DNA of 64,000 nucleotides. It comes from Symsagittifera roscoffensis (Eukaryota > Xenacoelomorpha > Acoela > Convolutidae). Where the stretch lies: positions 40,673,430 to 40,737,429 of the forward strand of contig NC_087065.1 of NCBI RefSeq assembly GCF_963678635.1, given 5' to 3'. The translations under genes were made by a program, and so were the position numbers. How positions within the stretch are numbered: the first letter of the stretch is position 1; the number at the start of each line of letters is the position of its first letter. Shown one piece after another: positions 39,101-48,842 of this stretch. The notes beneath the pieces are model-generated. The model saw only the letters and a list, made by a program, of their open reading frames with translations. It was not told the origin of the DNA and searched no databases.

Positions 39101-42100
39101 TCACGTGAAGACTTTCCTTAAAAAATTATTACAAGCTGAACGATTGTCTTCCCAAACACAAAAAAACATGGCCAACAGACAGTTGGCAAAAGGTCTCAAA
39201 GTTATATGGCCTTAAAGCTCTTTGAATTTCAACAACAATTTATGATAGTTACAAATTGACATCGAAAAACAAATTTGAGAACACTGGACCACTGGGTTAT
39301 TTTTTTATTCCGTTGGAAGCCTTAAAACTGAATTCCACTTTCGAAATTAAGAATCTTTCACAATTTTTCGCGCCACTTGCGCTTTTTATTTGGAGCGCGC
39401 GTTTTAGCGTATTTTTAGGAAATGAACTTGAATTAAACCTAAACAAGCACATATACCTAAGTGCATTCATGAATGTATTAATATGTAAGAATGCACTTCT
39501 GAAGTTCTTAGCGCATTTTCAGGTTTTTCCTGAAAAAAAGTATCACCAAGACCTATATAAGTGTCCTCACTACTTTCATCTACTCATAAATAGTCACCAC
39601 AACCAATATAAGTAAAACTTAAAAACCAAAAAAATCATCACAACAAATATACGTGACAATCACTTCGTTCATTTACACTTAACAAAGCAGCAAACATATT
39701 ATCAAAATTAATAAAGTAATTTGAAAGTCTAAATAATGAGACAATTTGAAGTGTTTGTCTAACCTATAAAACACTATTTGGTAAAAATTTATATTTTAAG
39801 AATTTCTTTTGAAAAAAGTCCCAAAAAACTTCCAATCCACTTAATTAGAACAGTCAACAGACAGTTGGAAAAGAATCAAGGTACGCAAGAAACAGAAAAA
39901 GATCTGACTTTTGAACTTCAAAGAAGAAAATATATGGCCTTAAACCTCTTTGAATTTCAAAAACTATTCATAATTGAAAACACTTCAATTTCAAGAACAA
40001 TCCATAATTGCATTTGTTTAAATATGAGAAAACTGGATCAACAGGCACTTTTAATTTAGCTGTGAAACACAAATTTAAAATCCACTTTCGAAACTAAAAA
40101 TTGATCACATTTTTCGTGATCTGTGCACACTTTTGCTATTTAATAGCGGAACTTGCGTTCCCTTATAAAAAGGACCTGAACTGAATTTAAAAAGAAATCA
40201 AGTCAAACCGAGAAAAATAAAACTTAAGTGGGAACAATTTTTAAGACATTTTACTGAAAAAAAAATTACATATATATATACACCTTCACTGCGTTGATTG
40301 ACTCTTAAAAATCACAAAAAGCACATTCCAAATTATTAATTTTTTGACTTAACCAAATAATCATAAAAGTTCAACATTCACCAATAAAATTTCAGAATAT
40401 TGATACCTCGTCCCTTTTTCATCAATTTCTGCTAACCTCAAGCTACTTTTCCGTTTCTTATTGTTGCTAATATGCGAAGTAAAATCTTTCTTTCTGCCTC
40501 ATTCATACTTTTTTCTAAATATAAAGGCTTTGCGGCAAAAAGATAACTATAAAGGATTATTTTTTACAAAGAGTGAATTTGGAAACCAGCTAAAATTTAA
40601 CGCATTCATTAGCGAAACATTTCCTTTTATCTTGTGCGAAATCGGCTCTAATTAAACTGTCCCTTAAGCACTCGCTGCTTTATTTTTTAAATTATCTTTT
40701 GCTCGAATGCCATGAACATCCTTTTTGTTGAAAACGATAAATTTTCCCCACTTTCGTTTCGCTTAGATTTAATGCTTTACGCTTTTATGCTAGCAAAATG
40801 GAAACAATAATCATAATTTTTATTCATTCTGGCCAATTTTTTCCCATAAAACGGGAACAAACAATGGACATCACCTGCTGCCGTTCTCAGGCCGATTTTT
40901 GAAAATAAAGCAAAACAGAAACAACAAGCAGCTTCTTAATAAAACATGCCAGTCAGCTTTTTTTAATAAACGGAACAGATTTCTTTGTCAAATATACAAG
41001 ATAGAACGAGAGTTCATTAAACAAACAGAGCAAAGCATTATTTTTATGTCACTCATAGGAACGAAAAAAAAAATCAGTCAACAAAATGTTGCAAAATATT
41101 ATTCAATTTCTTTTTTTTATGATCAATAACTTTCGAATAAAACCTAATTCAATTTGGGATTTACATAATTATGCTTCTGAAAAATTCAGAATTCGATTAA
41201 ACGAACTAGAACGAAACTTTGGGCGACTGTGCTGAAAGAAGTAAGGCCGGTTAACATTTGGTCGATAATTTGCAAAAAGCGGGGTCGTTAATTGCTTGAA
41301 CTATGTAAGTGGCGAAGGATTTACAAAAAAGAGTCAGAGTCAATCCAAAGGACAAAACATAGCGAAGCAAAAAACGCACAACAGCTAAGCCCAAAAAATA
41401 GCACGAAAGGCTGAGTCGTTTAAAAATGATAATGATTTGTTAACATTCGTATGGAATGCTGTTAAATTTGAGAAAAGATATTGAGAAAGATAACTGCCAG
41501 TGTTGAATAAGTATTAAAAACAAAATTCATCGAGCAGACACTAATTGAGTAGACGACCGTTGAGCCGAAAAAATTGAGCCCCCAAATTTTACGCCCCCTA
41601 TGGAAGTGCATAAGAAAACGAAAAAGTTTGGTCCTGAAACAAAAAAATCTACAAAAAAGTCAGTTAAAAATCAGAGTTGATTTATAAACAAACAAATTCG
41701 AACGGAACGGCCATTTACAATAAAGACACGCTCAACAAATATCTGTTGCCAGACATTCTGTTCTGTTGCCATCAGAACAGCCATTTAAATGATTTTGTTT
41801 ATCTAGTTGTAAACCAAAAAGGTATATATTCCGACATGATAACGATTGCGAATCGCAAGCGTAGAAAGAACCCCAAGAACCAAAAAAAAACGTGGATTGA
41901 GATTTTTTGAGCCTTTCGAAGAAAAAATATACCAAATTTAACTCTTTGAAATTCAGGAATTGTTCATGATTGGATCTTTTTTCTTAAGCTCACCCATTTG
42001 AAGAACACTAGAAAAAAGGAATGAAGCTGAACTTTCGACCAAGCGTAAAAATCAAAAAGTACACCATTTTGCAAACAAAAGCAAAAAGCAATTGCAAAAA

Positions 42101-45100
42101 AGATTGAAAAGTCAAACCAAAATACAGAAAATGAGCCAGAAAATGGGAGATTGAAAAGTCTTAAAAATACAAAAAATGAGAAAACATAGCCAACAGGCAG
42201 TTGGGTAAGTGCCGATGAACTCAAGGAAAATGATTGAATACTTTTTGAAACGCTTTCGAGTTTCATATTAAAATAAATATCACATAGCTCTGTGAATTTG
42301 TCGACTCTTTTATAATTGTATTTCTTGAAACAGAGGCGAAGCTGCGCTTCGCAAACACTAGCGAGAACACGACAAAAAAGAAGCTTTATAAACACAGAGT
42401 CGAAGTTGCACTTCGCATACACAAGCAAAAATATGACCGATAACGCTACTGGGAAAAACTGAATTAGTAAAATTTTGAGTCTACAAAACTTCTTAAGTGA
42501 CGCACGCCAATTATGAAGGATAACCAGTACCAGTCTATTTGAAAAAAAGTACCAACTAACAAGCATCAGTTTATAGAGCAGTCTGTGGAGCAGTAATAAA
42601 ATGAAAAAAATTAATGTAATAAAAATAAAATGAATTTTTTTTTAAATTTGAGATATTTTGTGAAAATCATCGCCCACACGCCATATTAAGTACAAAGTGA
42701 TAAATTTCGCTCCTACTCACTAATCAATCATGGTGAAAAAACTTCCTTCAACCAATTTGGAACGATTTCTAAGACGGATGAAATCTCCGCTTACGCGTTA
42801 ATAGCGCGAAATATATCGCGCGTTAATTGTCCCAAATTGGTCAAAATGGCAATCTTTCAACCCCCATAACTTTATGAAAAATGATCACAGGTCAAATGTC
42901 TTTTCAAATTTAAGCGCAGAACAACACAACTTTTTGAATGAATTTTTAAAATTCCGTCAAATTAGCTAGTTAAAAAGTCGAATTGTCTGAAGAAAAAAAA
43001 CACCCCGAGCACAAACATTCCGTTACTTTCGTTATGAAAGTCGAAATAACAATAATCTGTGTTTAATACCCTTAGCATTGGCAGTACTTAATAGCTTGTT
43101 TTTGATCAAAATGAACACTTTCATTTCCACATAAATGGTTCAATAATATATATTTTGACAGCATATTATGGATGGCCCCACCAAGATGCAAATGGCGTCA
43201 AGCCCCCCCTCCCATTGGGTCGGGAGAAGCTCCGAAGTCTCCGGGTTTTCGGTTACGGAGCGTCTGAAGCCGGCCAGGCTGCTCCGTCTGCTCATCCTTA
43301 TACTACTACTCCGCTCCGGCATTAATCCAAACCCTGGTCCAGGGCCTTACTTTTGCTCCCCTTGCTCTTTCCGCATCAAACGCACCCAGCCCAGCGTCTG
43401 GTGCCACATCTGTGGTTACATTCACCTTAAATGTAGTGGTCTTACCCACCTTAACCAACACCACCTTGACTACTATTGCCCTACCTGTACCTCTACCTAC
43501 ATTTTACCTCCCCCAGGCACCAGGTCCTCTAACTTGACCACCCCCAACTCCCAAACTTGTTCAACTTCCCTAACCGCCCCCCAACCCCACCTCCCTAACC
43601 CCCCTCCCCCTCCCACCCTTCCCACCTCCTCGAATAATAATTCCTCCTCCCAAAATCGCGCAAATCGTAATCGTGTAAATAGTGTAAATAACTCAAGTTC
43701 AAACAACCATTTTAATCATACTGCTGTTAATAATGTAAATAGTTCACCACACCCTGCCAAAGGCCTTTTAAAAATCCTTCAATTTAATTGCAACGGTATC
43801 TCCGGAAAAGCACCCGAAATTGCTGCTTTCTTATCTCAAAATCAAATTCATATTGCTGTCTTCCAAGAAACTAAATTAAGAAAGAAATCTCGAAACCCCT
43901 CACTTGGCTCACACTACACTTTAATTAGAAAAGATCGAGAAAAAGAAGGGGGCGGTCTTCTCATAGCCATACATGAGTCGATACAATACGAAGAAATAAA
44001 TATTAACAACGATGGAACACTAGAGGCTATGGGCATATCAGTGGTAGCCAGTTCATCCAAGCTTCGTATTTATAATTTCTACATCCCCCCTCGCTCGAGC
44101 TGTCCCCCTGGTTACTCTGCGTCCCTTGCCGAACTACTTGAACCTGGGGACGCCTTAGTACTCGGAGATGCCAACGCACATTCACAACTATGGAACTCCA
44201 ACATCGAGGAAGATCAACGCGGCTCTGTACTTAGCAATGAAATAACCGAATCCACCTTTGCTCCATTAAATGATGACACACAAACCAGAGTCCCTTTTAA
44301 CTCAGAAAACCAACTCTCGTCACCAGATATTTCCCTCGCATCCCAATCGCTCTTACTCTCCACATCATGGACCCCAATTAAATCTCTAGGATCAGATCAC
44401 CTACCCATTCTTCTAGAACTACCCTTGGATGATTTTATAAATTTTTCGCCTAAAAGGACTTTTGTAAATTTTTTAAAAGCAGATTGGATCAAATTCACAG
44501 AGGAAATTGAGGAGGGTTTCTTTTCAGCGGTTCCACCTTCCGGAGTTGCCGCTGGAGAGAAATTCTTGAGGGACCTGGTGCTCAGGGCAGCACGCCACCA
44601 CATCCCCGCTGGCCGTATTCGCCACTTCACTCCCTCTCTTTCCCCCGAGTCCACTGCCCTAGCCGCCGAAAGAGATTTAAGCCGAAAACAAAATCTCCCC
44701 CCAGAAGTCATATCCCAACTGAACTGTAGACTCATGAAACAGACAGCAAAGGACAAAGAAAATAAATGGCGAGAATTCCTCCGGACTTGCGACTACCGCA
44801 CTGGTGCCAGAAAGTTCTGGAAAGTGGTACGCTCCTTAAATGGATCTAAGCCCGTGGCAGGAAGACACCCCATTACTTTTGGTTCTAAACCCATACACTC
44901 ACCTCGTGATATTACCAGCTCTTTTAACAAACAATTCACCAATGCCAGACCCCACGCCTCTGACAAACTCCTTCGTATAACGAGAAGAAAAATTGCCAAA
45001 CTACCACTGTCAGACAGCCCAATTTTTACCCCTGAAAATACTAAACAAGCCATTGCAGACAGCAAACCATCGCGAGCGCTAGGTCCCGACGGCCTCTGTA

Positions 45101-48100
45101 ATATACATCTTAAACATCTCGGCCCACTTGCTACTCAATACTTAACATACCTTTTTAATATCTCTTTGTCCGAAAACATTATCCCCCAAATTTGGAAAAA
45201 TTCAAAAATTGCACCGCTTCCAAAGCCCAATAAGGATCTTAAACAATCAACATCTTACAGACCTATATCCTTACTCTGCCCAGCAGTTAAAATTCTGGAG
45301 AGGCTCGTTCACCCCATCTTTACCAAACATCTCCCCAACGCCAAACACCAACACGGCTTCCGCCCTTTTCACTCCACCACCACAGCTCTCTCCACTCTCG
45401 AATTTTACATTTCAGACGGTTTTAACCAAAATCGCCCCCCTAAACGTACGGTACTGGCCACACTTGACTTATCTAAGGCTTTCGACATGGTGTGTCATCG
45501 CTCACTTGTGGAACTCGTTCATGACACTCCCCTCCCAAGAAGTCTAGTCCGCTGGCTAAGTAATTACCTTAATGGTCGACAGGCTGCCACCTCATTCCGT
45601 GAACACACATCCCCCCATCGAATAATCCACTGTGGCGTACCCCAAGGTTCTGTTTTATCACCCACACTCTTCAATTTTTATGTCCATGATGCACCGCCAC
45701 CTCCCGATAATGTAAACCTTGTTTCGTATGCAGACGATTTCCACCCCTTCGCAAGCAGTTCCAATATTGATATCGCCTCAAACTCCCTCAATAGCTACCT
45801 AAAAAGGCTCTACGATTTTTTCACCTCACGCAAACTAAGTTTCGCGTCCTCTAAAGGATCAGTTACACTTTTCTCCTCTTATAACAAAGAATTTAATAAA
45901 ACACCTAGTGTTCTTTTAAATAACGAGGCGCTACCCCTAAACAAAAATCCAACAATCTTAGGGGTGACATTTGATCCAACACTTTGTTTTGCCACTCACT
46001 GCAAACAATCCGCTGAAAAGGCCAGACGCAGGATCGGAATCCTGAAGGCATTAGCAGGATCAACCTGGGGTCACTCCAAAGAAACCCTCCTCCTAACTTT
46101 TAAAGCTTTAATTCGCCCCATACTTGACTATGCAGCCCCCGCATGGTCCCACGCATCAAGTAACACCTCCATAAATTGCCTGCAGGTTGCCCAAAACCAA
46201 TCCCTTCGCGTTGTTACTGGATCAAATCTAATGAGTTCAACTGCCCACCTGCACAGTGAATCTGAAATCCTAACGGTCAAAGACCACCATACCCTTCTGT
46301 CATCTCAATTTTTTATCTCTACCTATCGTTCCCACCATCCCATTAATTTTATACATTCACATCCCCCTCCTCCCCGTCTACTTCGCCCCTCAATTATAAG
46401 CTGCTTCAAAGAAGACACCCAGAAAATTTTAACCGACTTTTCAGTCTACGCAAACCACCCTCTAGTTCTGGACGACCGAGACGAAGTCTCCACTTTTATT
46501 TTTAACTACTACAAACCAATTTTAAAAGACAACCATACCTCCCTTGTAACCAAGTTCCTAGCCGAAACCCCTCCGTCTAAAGTTATTTGTATCCCTCCCC
46601 CAAAGATTGACCCCTCTGAAAAATCTCTCCCACGTCCCACGCGCTGTAAGCTCTCCCAACTCCGGTCTGGCTACAGCCGGCTCCTTAACACTTACCTATC
46701 CCGCCTCGACAGCTCCATCTCCCACCTTTGCCCAACCTGTTCCCTTGCCCCCCACACAACATGTCACCTTTTCAACTGCTCCCAAAACCCCTCCCCACTC
46801 ACCCCAGCAGACCTGTGGCTTCGGCCGGTAGAGGTTGCTAAGTTCCTTGACCTGGAGACAGAAGAGCCCAACCCGACCCGCGTGGGCTAACAACAACAAC
46901 AACAACAGCATATTATAATTGGCGGAACAATCATTTTTTGCAATAAAGAATTTGTATTCTGAGCTACTTGTACAGCAACCGGCTATCCTTGTGCTTAATT
47001 TGGTAATTTATTATCTTAACATTGGGTTTAACATTGAGTTTCTTTGGGTTGAAATTTAGAATTCTCGAATATATTACGGAATTTCTTCAATGTTTCTGGT
47101 ATTCAGAGCCTATCGCGTACCCCTAATACAATAAACAAACAAATACTTTTCGAATTTTTTCTATTTATCAACAACTTCAATAACCATTTTGAAAATTACT
47201 TCTATTTTGATGATCGAAAAGCCCAGCTAGAGAGCAAACCTGTTTTATATTCGTATGGAGTGTTCCGTTTGCTTGTGAAGTTGGTTGATTCTGAGCTCCT
47301 TGGTTGGATACATCTCCTACGTTGTTTCCCGGCGGCATATTAGCGTTAGTGCCTATTAGTTGTCCCGGTGGCACTGTCGACACTGCGTTTGTTGTAGCCG
47401 GCGAGAGTCCAGCATTTCCGGGAGAGTGGTGTTGCCAGGAGCGCGGGGTCGGGATAGAATCTGTGAGTGCCTTCATGTTTGCAATGGCTGTGTTGGCCTT
47501 ATTTGTGCTATACTTTTGTTGCGCCTCCATTTTGATATTCAGCTTCATTTTGTCATCCTGAAAGAAAAATGCTGTTTCCAATCATTATTCATTGAATTAA
47601 TTAGATTTAAGCAACAAAGGGTGGAATCTATGAACACTTACATTATAACATTCATTCAATTGATGCGTTTGTACCTTTTGGCATGCAACTATTAGTCGTC
47701 GCCCTTCAAGATTAAAATTTTTAGCACATGAGCAGTACGAATTTTGTGAAATTACAAACTGCCAATGAGTAAACTAAACATGAAATAGGATCCACAAACT
47801 TTAGCTCAAATGTTTTACTGTATGTTTTCTATATTGCCGTCTAGAACACAAGAGAGTTTAGCCCGTGCGAGCACCATTTATTACTTACCTCGATTGGATT
47901 AATGAACTTGACACTGTTGGCCTCGTTGGCGTGAAAAGAGGACAAGTGAGCGCATTGGCCCCTGGATATGAAGGATTCTGCTCTGTTGAGCATGGATGTT
48001 GAGAACAGTCGCACTGTCGTGTGCTGCTGTAGGTGATTTGGAGCTCCGAACTGATTGTTGAGAGTGACCGGCGAGTGAAATGACGTCATTTCAGACATTC

Positions 48101-48842
48101 TAGGTGGTTCCACATTGTTCTGATTTGAATTTTGGGGATTGTATTGAGGACCAAAATTGCTGTGCATCGAATACTCGGCTGCACCTGAAACATTTGGTTT
48201 AAATAACAAATCCACAACGATTACGGATAACAAGTTTTGATGCTCCGTGTAGGTCAAAAAATGCCCTTAGCAAAAACAATTTGTTTATTTTGTCAAAGTA
48301 TTCCTAAGTATTCCCAGGTAAAAAATTGTTCACGTTAACATGGATGCATGGATGAATATATTCTTTTAATTAATTAATTGGATCTTCGTGAATGGCCTTT
48401 TCTGCACTAGTTCACTAACGAGCTGTCTCTGGTTAACTCAGGAGGAGATTATAATTGATCTTCTAATATAGTCAATATGTATTTGTATTAATCTACCGTT
48501 ATTAAACTGTGGTCCTGAGAAAGCTGTATTGGCAGCAGGATTGCTGATAAAGCTAGATTTGCTGGGAGGTCCGAAACCAGAACTGCTTGCATCGGGTGAA
48601 GTTCCAATTGGGGCAGAGTTACCCTGCTGAGTCAGGCTAGACTTCCGCTTGACCCCTCGAGGCGAAGGGACCAGATTTCTAACGAGGGTTGAGGACGGAC
48701 TCTTCCGGTTTTGAGCAGGTGGAGTTTTGGAGAGGATAGTTGAATCGTCGGCAGAAGATGCGGGGCTTCCGGATGTTGGGTTGCACGGTGGGGTCGAGGA
48801 TCCAAAGGCAGCCGGAACGGAGTGTGGCTGCTCTAAATCCAT
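33820..48842 (-). CDS. BCL9: BCL9/Legless homologue, Wnt/beta-catenin transcription co-factor, four coding exons
   Basis: In the nucleus, BCL9 proteins bridge beta-catenin (HD2) and the PHD finger of Pygopus (HD1). Exons on the minus strand: 48842-48497, 48184-47889, 47557-47240, 36180-33820; phases fit and give about 1,106 aa. HD1 lies at about 172-205: VRLFSTSMLNRAES and LSSFHANEA align with human VYVFSTEMANKAAE and VSFHIQN. HD2 lies at about 347-374: NLSQDLLSKR and LKTLKKSLLDDE align with LSQEQLEHRE and LRDIQRMLFPDE. RGVKRKSS near residue 85 may be an NLS. The remainder is Met/Pro/Gly/Asn/Gln-rich, as in the family (human BCL9 is about 1,426 aa). The third intron is 11 kb and holds a retrotransposon. 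Both HDs are diverged, so the start and the HD1 fit carry some uncertainty. Confidence 0.92.
37220..38345. mobile_element. Composite non-autonomous element, copy 2 (short body)
   Basis: It starts with the same blocks as the copy at 30.2 kb (AACAAGGTGAACCAAAATTT; GATAAAAAACAACTAGGGGC; TTGCTATACTGA). It has only one or two ~170 bp units plus a 61 bp direct duplication (AGCAGGTTGTGGCCACTTTG at 37,671 and 37,718 region). It ends in the same tRNA-like module (CAGATTCGAACTCCGGACC at 38,131). Confidence 0.62.
39165..39440. repeat. Dispersed repeat E, copy 5
   Basis: It contains ACATGGCCAACAGACAGTTGG, GGCCTTAAAGCTCTTTGAAT and AATTCCACTTTCGAAATTAA in the family order. Confidence 0.6.
39845..40165. 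repeat. Dispersed repeat E, copy 6
   Basis: It contains CAGTCAACAGACAGTTGGAA, GGCCTTAAACCTCTTTGAAT, ATGAGAAAACTGGATCAACA and AAATCCACTTTCGAAACTAA. One of the best-preserved copies. Confidence 0.65.
42180..42600. repeat. Nested SINE and repeat E fragments
   Basis: A short repeat E piece (ACATAGCCAACAGGCAGTTGG) at about 42,185 is followed by two SINE tails in tandem (42,331 CAGAGGCGAAGCTGCGCTTC and 42,400 CAGAGTCGAAGTTGCACTTC). The body shared with the element at 21.4 kb comes next. Confidence 0.55.
43158..43169. other. Target-site duplication, 5' copy
   Basis: ACAGCATATTAT, identical to 46,905-46,916. Its last two bases form the A and T of the annotated ATG. Confidence 0.93.
43168..46890 (+). 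CDS. LINE polyprotein: PHD finger, APE endonuclease, reverse transcriptase
   Basis: 1,240 codons. Residues 41-58 are a hydrophobic run ending GINPNPGP, which resembles a 2A ribosome-skipping peptide (core NPG/P). A PHD-type C4HC3 finger follows (C63, C66, C79, C82, H86, C89, C104, C107), then an Asn/Ser/Pro linker. An APE-type endonuclease starts near 200 (ILQFNCNG, FQETKL, GDANAHSQLW, SDHLPI). The RT contains LDLSKAFD (about 766), GVPQGSVLSP and YADD (about 854). A C-terminal Cys/His motif CPTC-x8-CHLFNC lies near 1,188. This layout fits the jockey/CR1/I group; I cannot place the clade. Its A and T of the ATG at 43,168 belong to the target duplication, so a Met at codon 7 or 9 may be the native start. 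Confidence 0.92.
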   Translation: MDGPTKMQMASSPPSHWVGRSSEVSGFSVTERLKPARLLRLLILILLLRSGINPNPGPGPYFCSPCSFRIKRTQPSVWCHICGYIHLKCSGLTHLNQHHLDYYCPTCTSTYILPPPGTRSSNLTTPNSQTCSTSLTAPQPHLPNPPPPPTLPTSSNNNSSSQNRANRNRVNSVNNSSSNNHFNHTAVNNVNSSPHPAKGLLKILQFNCNGISGKAPEIAAFLSQNQIHIAVFQETKLRKKSRNPSLGSHYTLIRKDREKEGGGLLIAIHESIQYEEININNDGTLEAMGISVVASSSKLRIYNFYIPPRSSCPPGYSASLAELLEPGDALVLGDANAHSQLWNSNIEEDQRGSVLSNEITESTFAPLNDDTQTRVPFNSENQLSSPDISLASQSLLLSTSWTPIKSLGSDHLPILLELPLDDFINFSPKRTFVNFLKADWIKFTEEIEEGFFSAVPPSGVAAGEKFLRDLVLRAARHHIPAGRIRHFTPSLSPESTALAAERDLSRKQNLPPEVISQLNCRLMKQTAKDKENKWREFLRTCDYRTGARKFWKVVRSLNGSKPVAGRHPITFGSKPIHSPRDITSSFNKQFTNARPHASDKLLRITRRKIAKLPLSDSPIFTPENTKQAIADSKPSRALGPDGLCNIHLKHLGPLATQYLTYLFNISLSENIIPQIWKNSKIAPLPKPNKDLKQSTSYRPISLLCPAVKILERLVHPIFTKHLPNAKHQHGFRPFHSTTTALSTLEFYISDGFNQNRPPKRTVLATLDLSKAFDMVCHRSLVELVHDTPLPRSLVRWLSNYLNGRQAATSFREHTSPHRIIHCGVPQGSVLSPTLFNFYVHDAPPPPDNVNLVSYADDFHPFASSSNIDIASNSLNSYLKRLYDFFTSRKLSFASSKGSVTLFSSYNKEFNKTPSVLLNNEALPLNKNPTILGVTFDPTLCFATHCKQSAEKARRRIGILKALAGSTWGHSKETLLLTFKALIRPILDYAAPAWSHASSNTSINCLQVAQNQSLRVVTGSNLMSSTAHLHSESEILTVKDHHTLLSSQFFISTYRSHHPINFIHSHPPPPRLLRPSIISCFKEDTQKILTDFSVYANHPLVLDDRDEVSTFIFNYYKPILKDNHTSLVTKFLAETPPSKVICIPPPKIDPSEKSLPRPTRCKLSQLRSGYSRLLNTYLSRLDSSISHLCPTCSLAPHTTCHLFNCSQNPSPLTPADLWLRPVEVAKFLDLETEEPNPTRVG
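43170..46904 (+). mobile_element. Apparently intact non-LTR (LINE) retrotransposon
   Basis: Flanked by an identical 12 bp target-site duplication, ACAGCATATTAT, at 43,158-43,169 and 46,905-46,916. The 3' end is a short CAA-repeat tail directly after the stop codon. About 3.7 kb; the ORF fills nearly all of it, so UTRs are minimal. The identical duplication and undamaged frame indicate a recent insertion. It lies antisense to the BCL9-like gene in its third intron. A 5' truncation cannot be excluded. Confidence 0.93.
46905..46916. other. Target-site duplication, 3' copy
   Basis: ACAGCATATTAT, directly after the CAA tail of the LINE; identical to the 5' copy. Confidence 0.93.
47240..47557 (-). 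CDS. BCL9: BCL9-like exon 3: linker between HD1 and HD2
   Basis: Acceptor TTCTTTCAG; donor GTTTGC; both phase 0; 106 codons. It contains a charged helix-like start (DDKMKLNIKMEAQQK) and a Pro/Asn/Gly-rich tail. No domain. Confidence 0.88.
47889..48184 (-). CDS. BCL9: BCL9-like exon 2: HD1, Pygopus-binding motif
   Basis: Acceptor ATGTTTCAG; donor GTAAGT; phase 1 in and phase 0 out. The HD1-like segment keeps the V-x-x-F-S-T start, N-x-A-E, a G four residues on and the F-H end. Hydrophobic positions match BCL9 and Legless. Confidence 0.88.
48497..48842 (-). CDS. BCL9: BCL9-like exon 1: N-terminus and possible NLS
   Basis: The first ATG (48,842) follows TAATTACAG at 48,857-48,849, so a non-coding exon upstream is likely. 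It ends at GTAGAT in phase 1. It is Ser/Pro-rich with a basic RGVKRKSS motif, as in the low-complexity N-terminus of BCL9 family members. Confidence 0.85.

Larger units (their letters stand above)
36181..47239 (-). other. 11 kb third intron of the BCL9-like gene
   Basis: Bounded by a GTTTGC donor and a T-rich TTTTAG acceptor. It holds the composite repeat at 37.2-38.3 kb, repeat E copies at 39.2-40.2 kb, SINE pieces at 42.2-42.6 kb and the antisense non-LTR element at 43.2-46.9 kb. Other long stretches (36.2-37.2, 38.4-39.1, 40.2-42.1 and 42.6-43.1 kb) are AT-rich with nothing I can identify. Confidence 0.85.

Noticed and set aside
33820-48842. SSBP-type (single-stranded DNA-binding) co-factor because of the Pro/Gly/Met-rich region
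   Set aside because: No LisH/LUFS N-terminus; HD1 and HD2 motifs point to BCL9/Legless.
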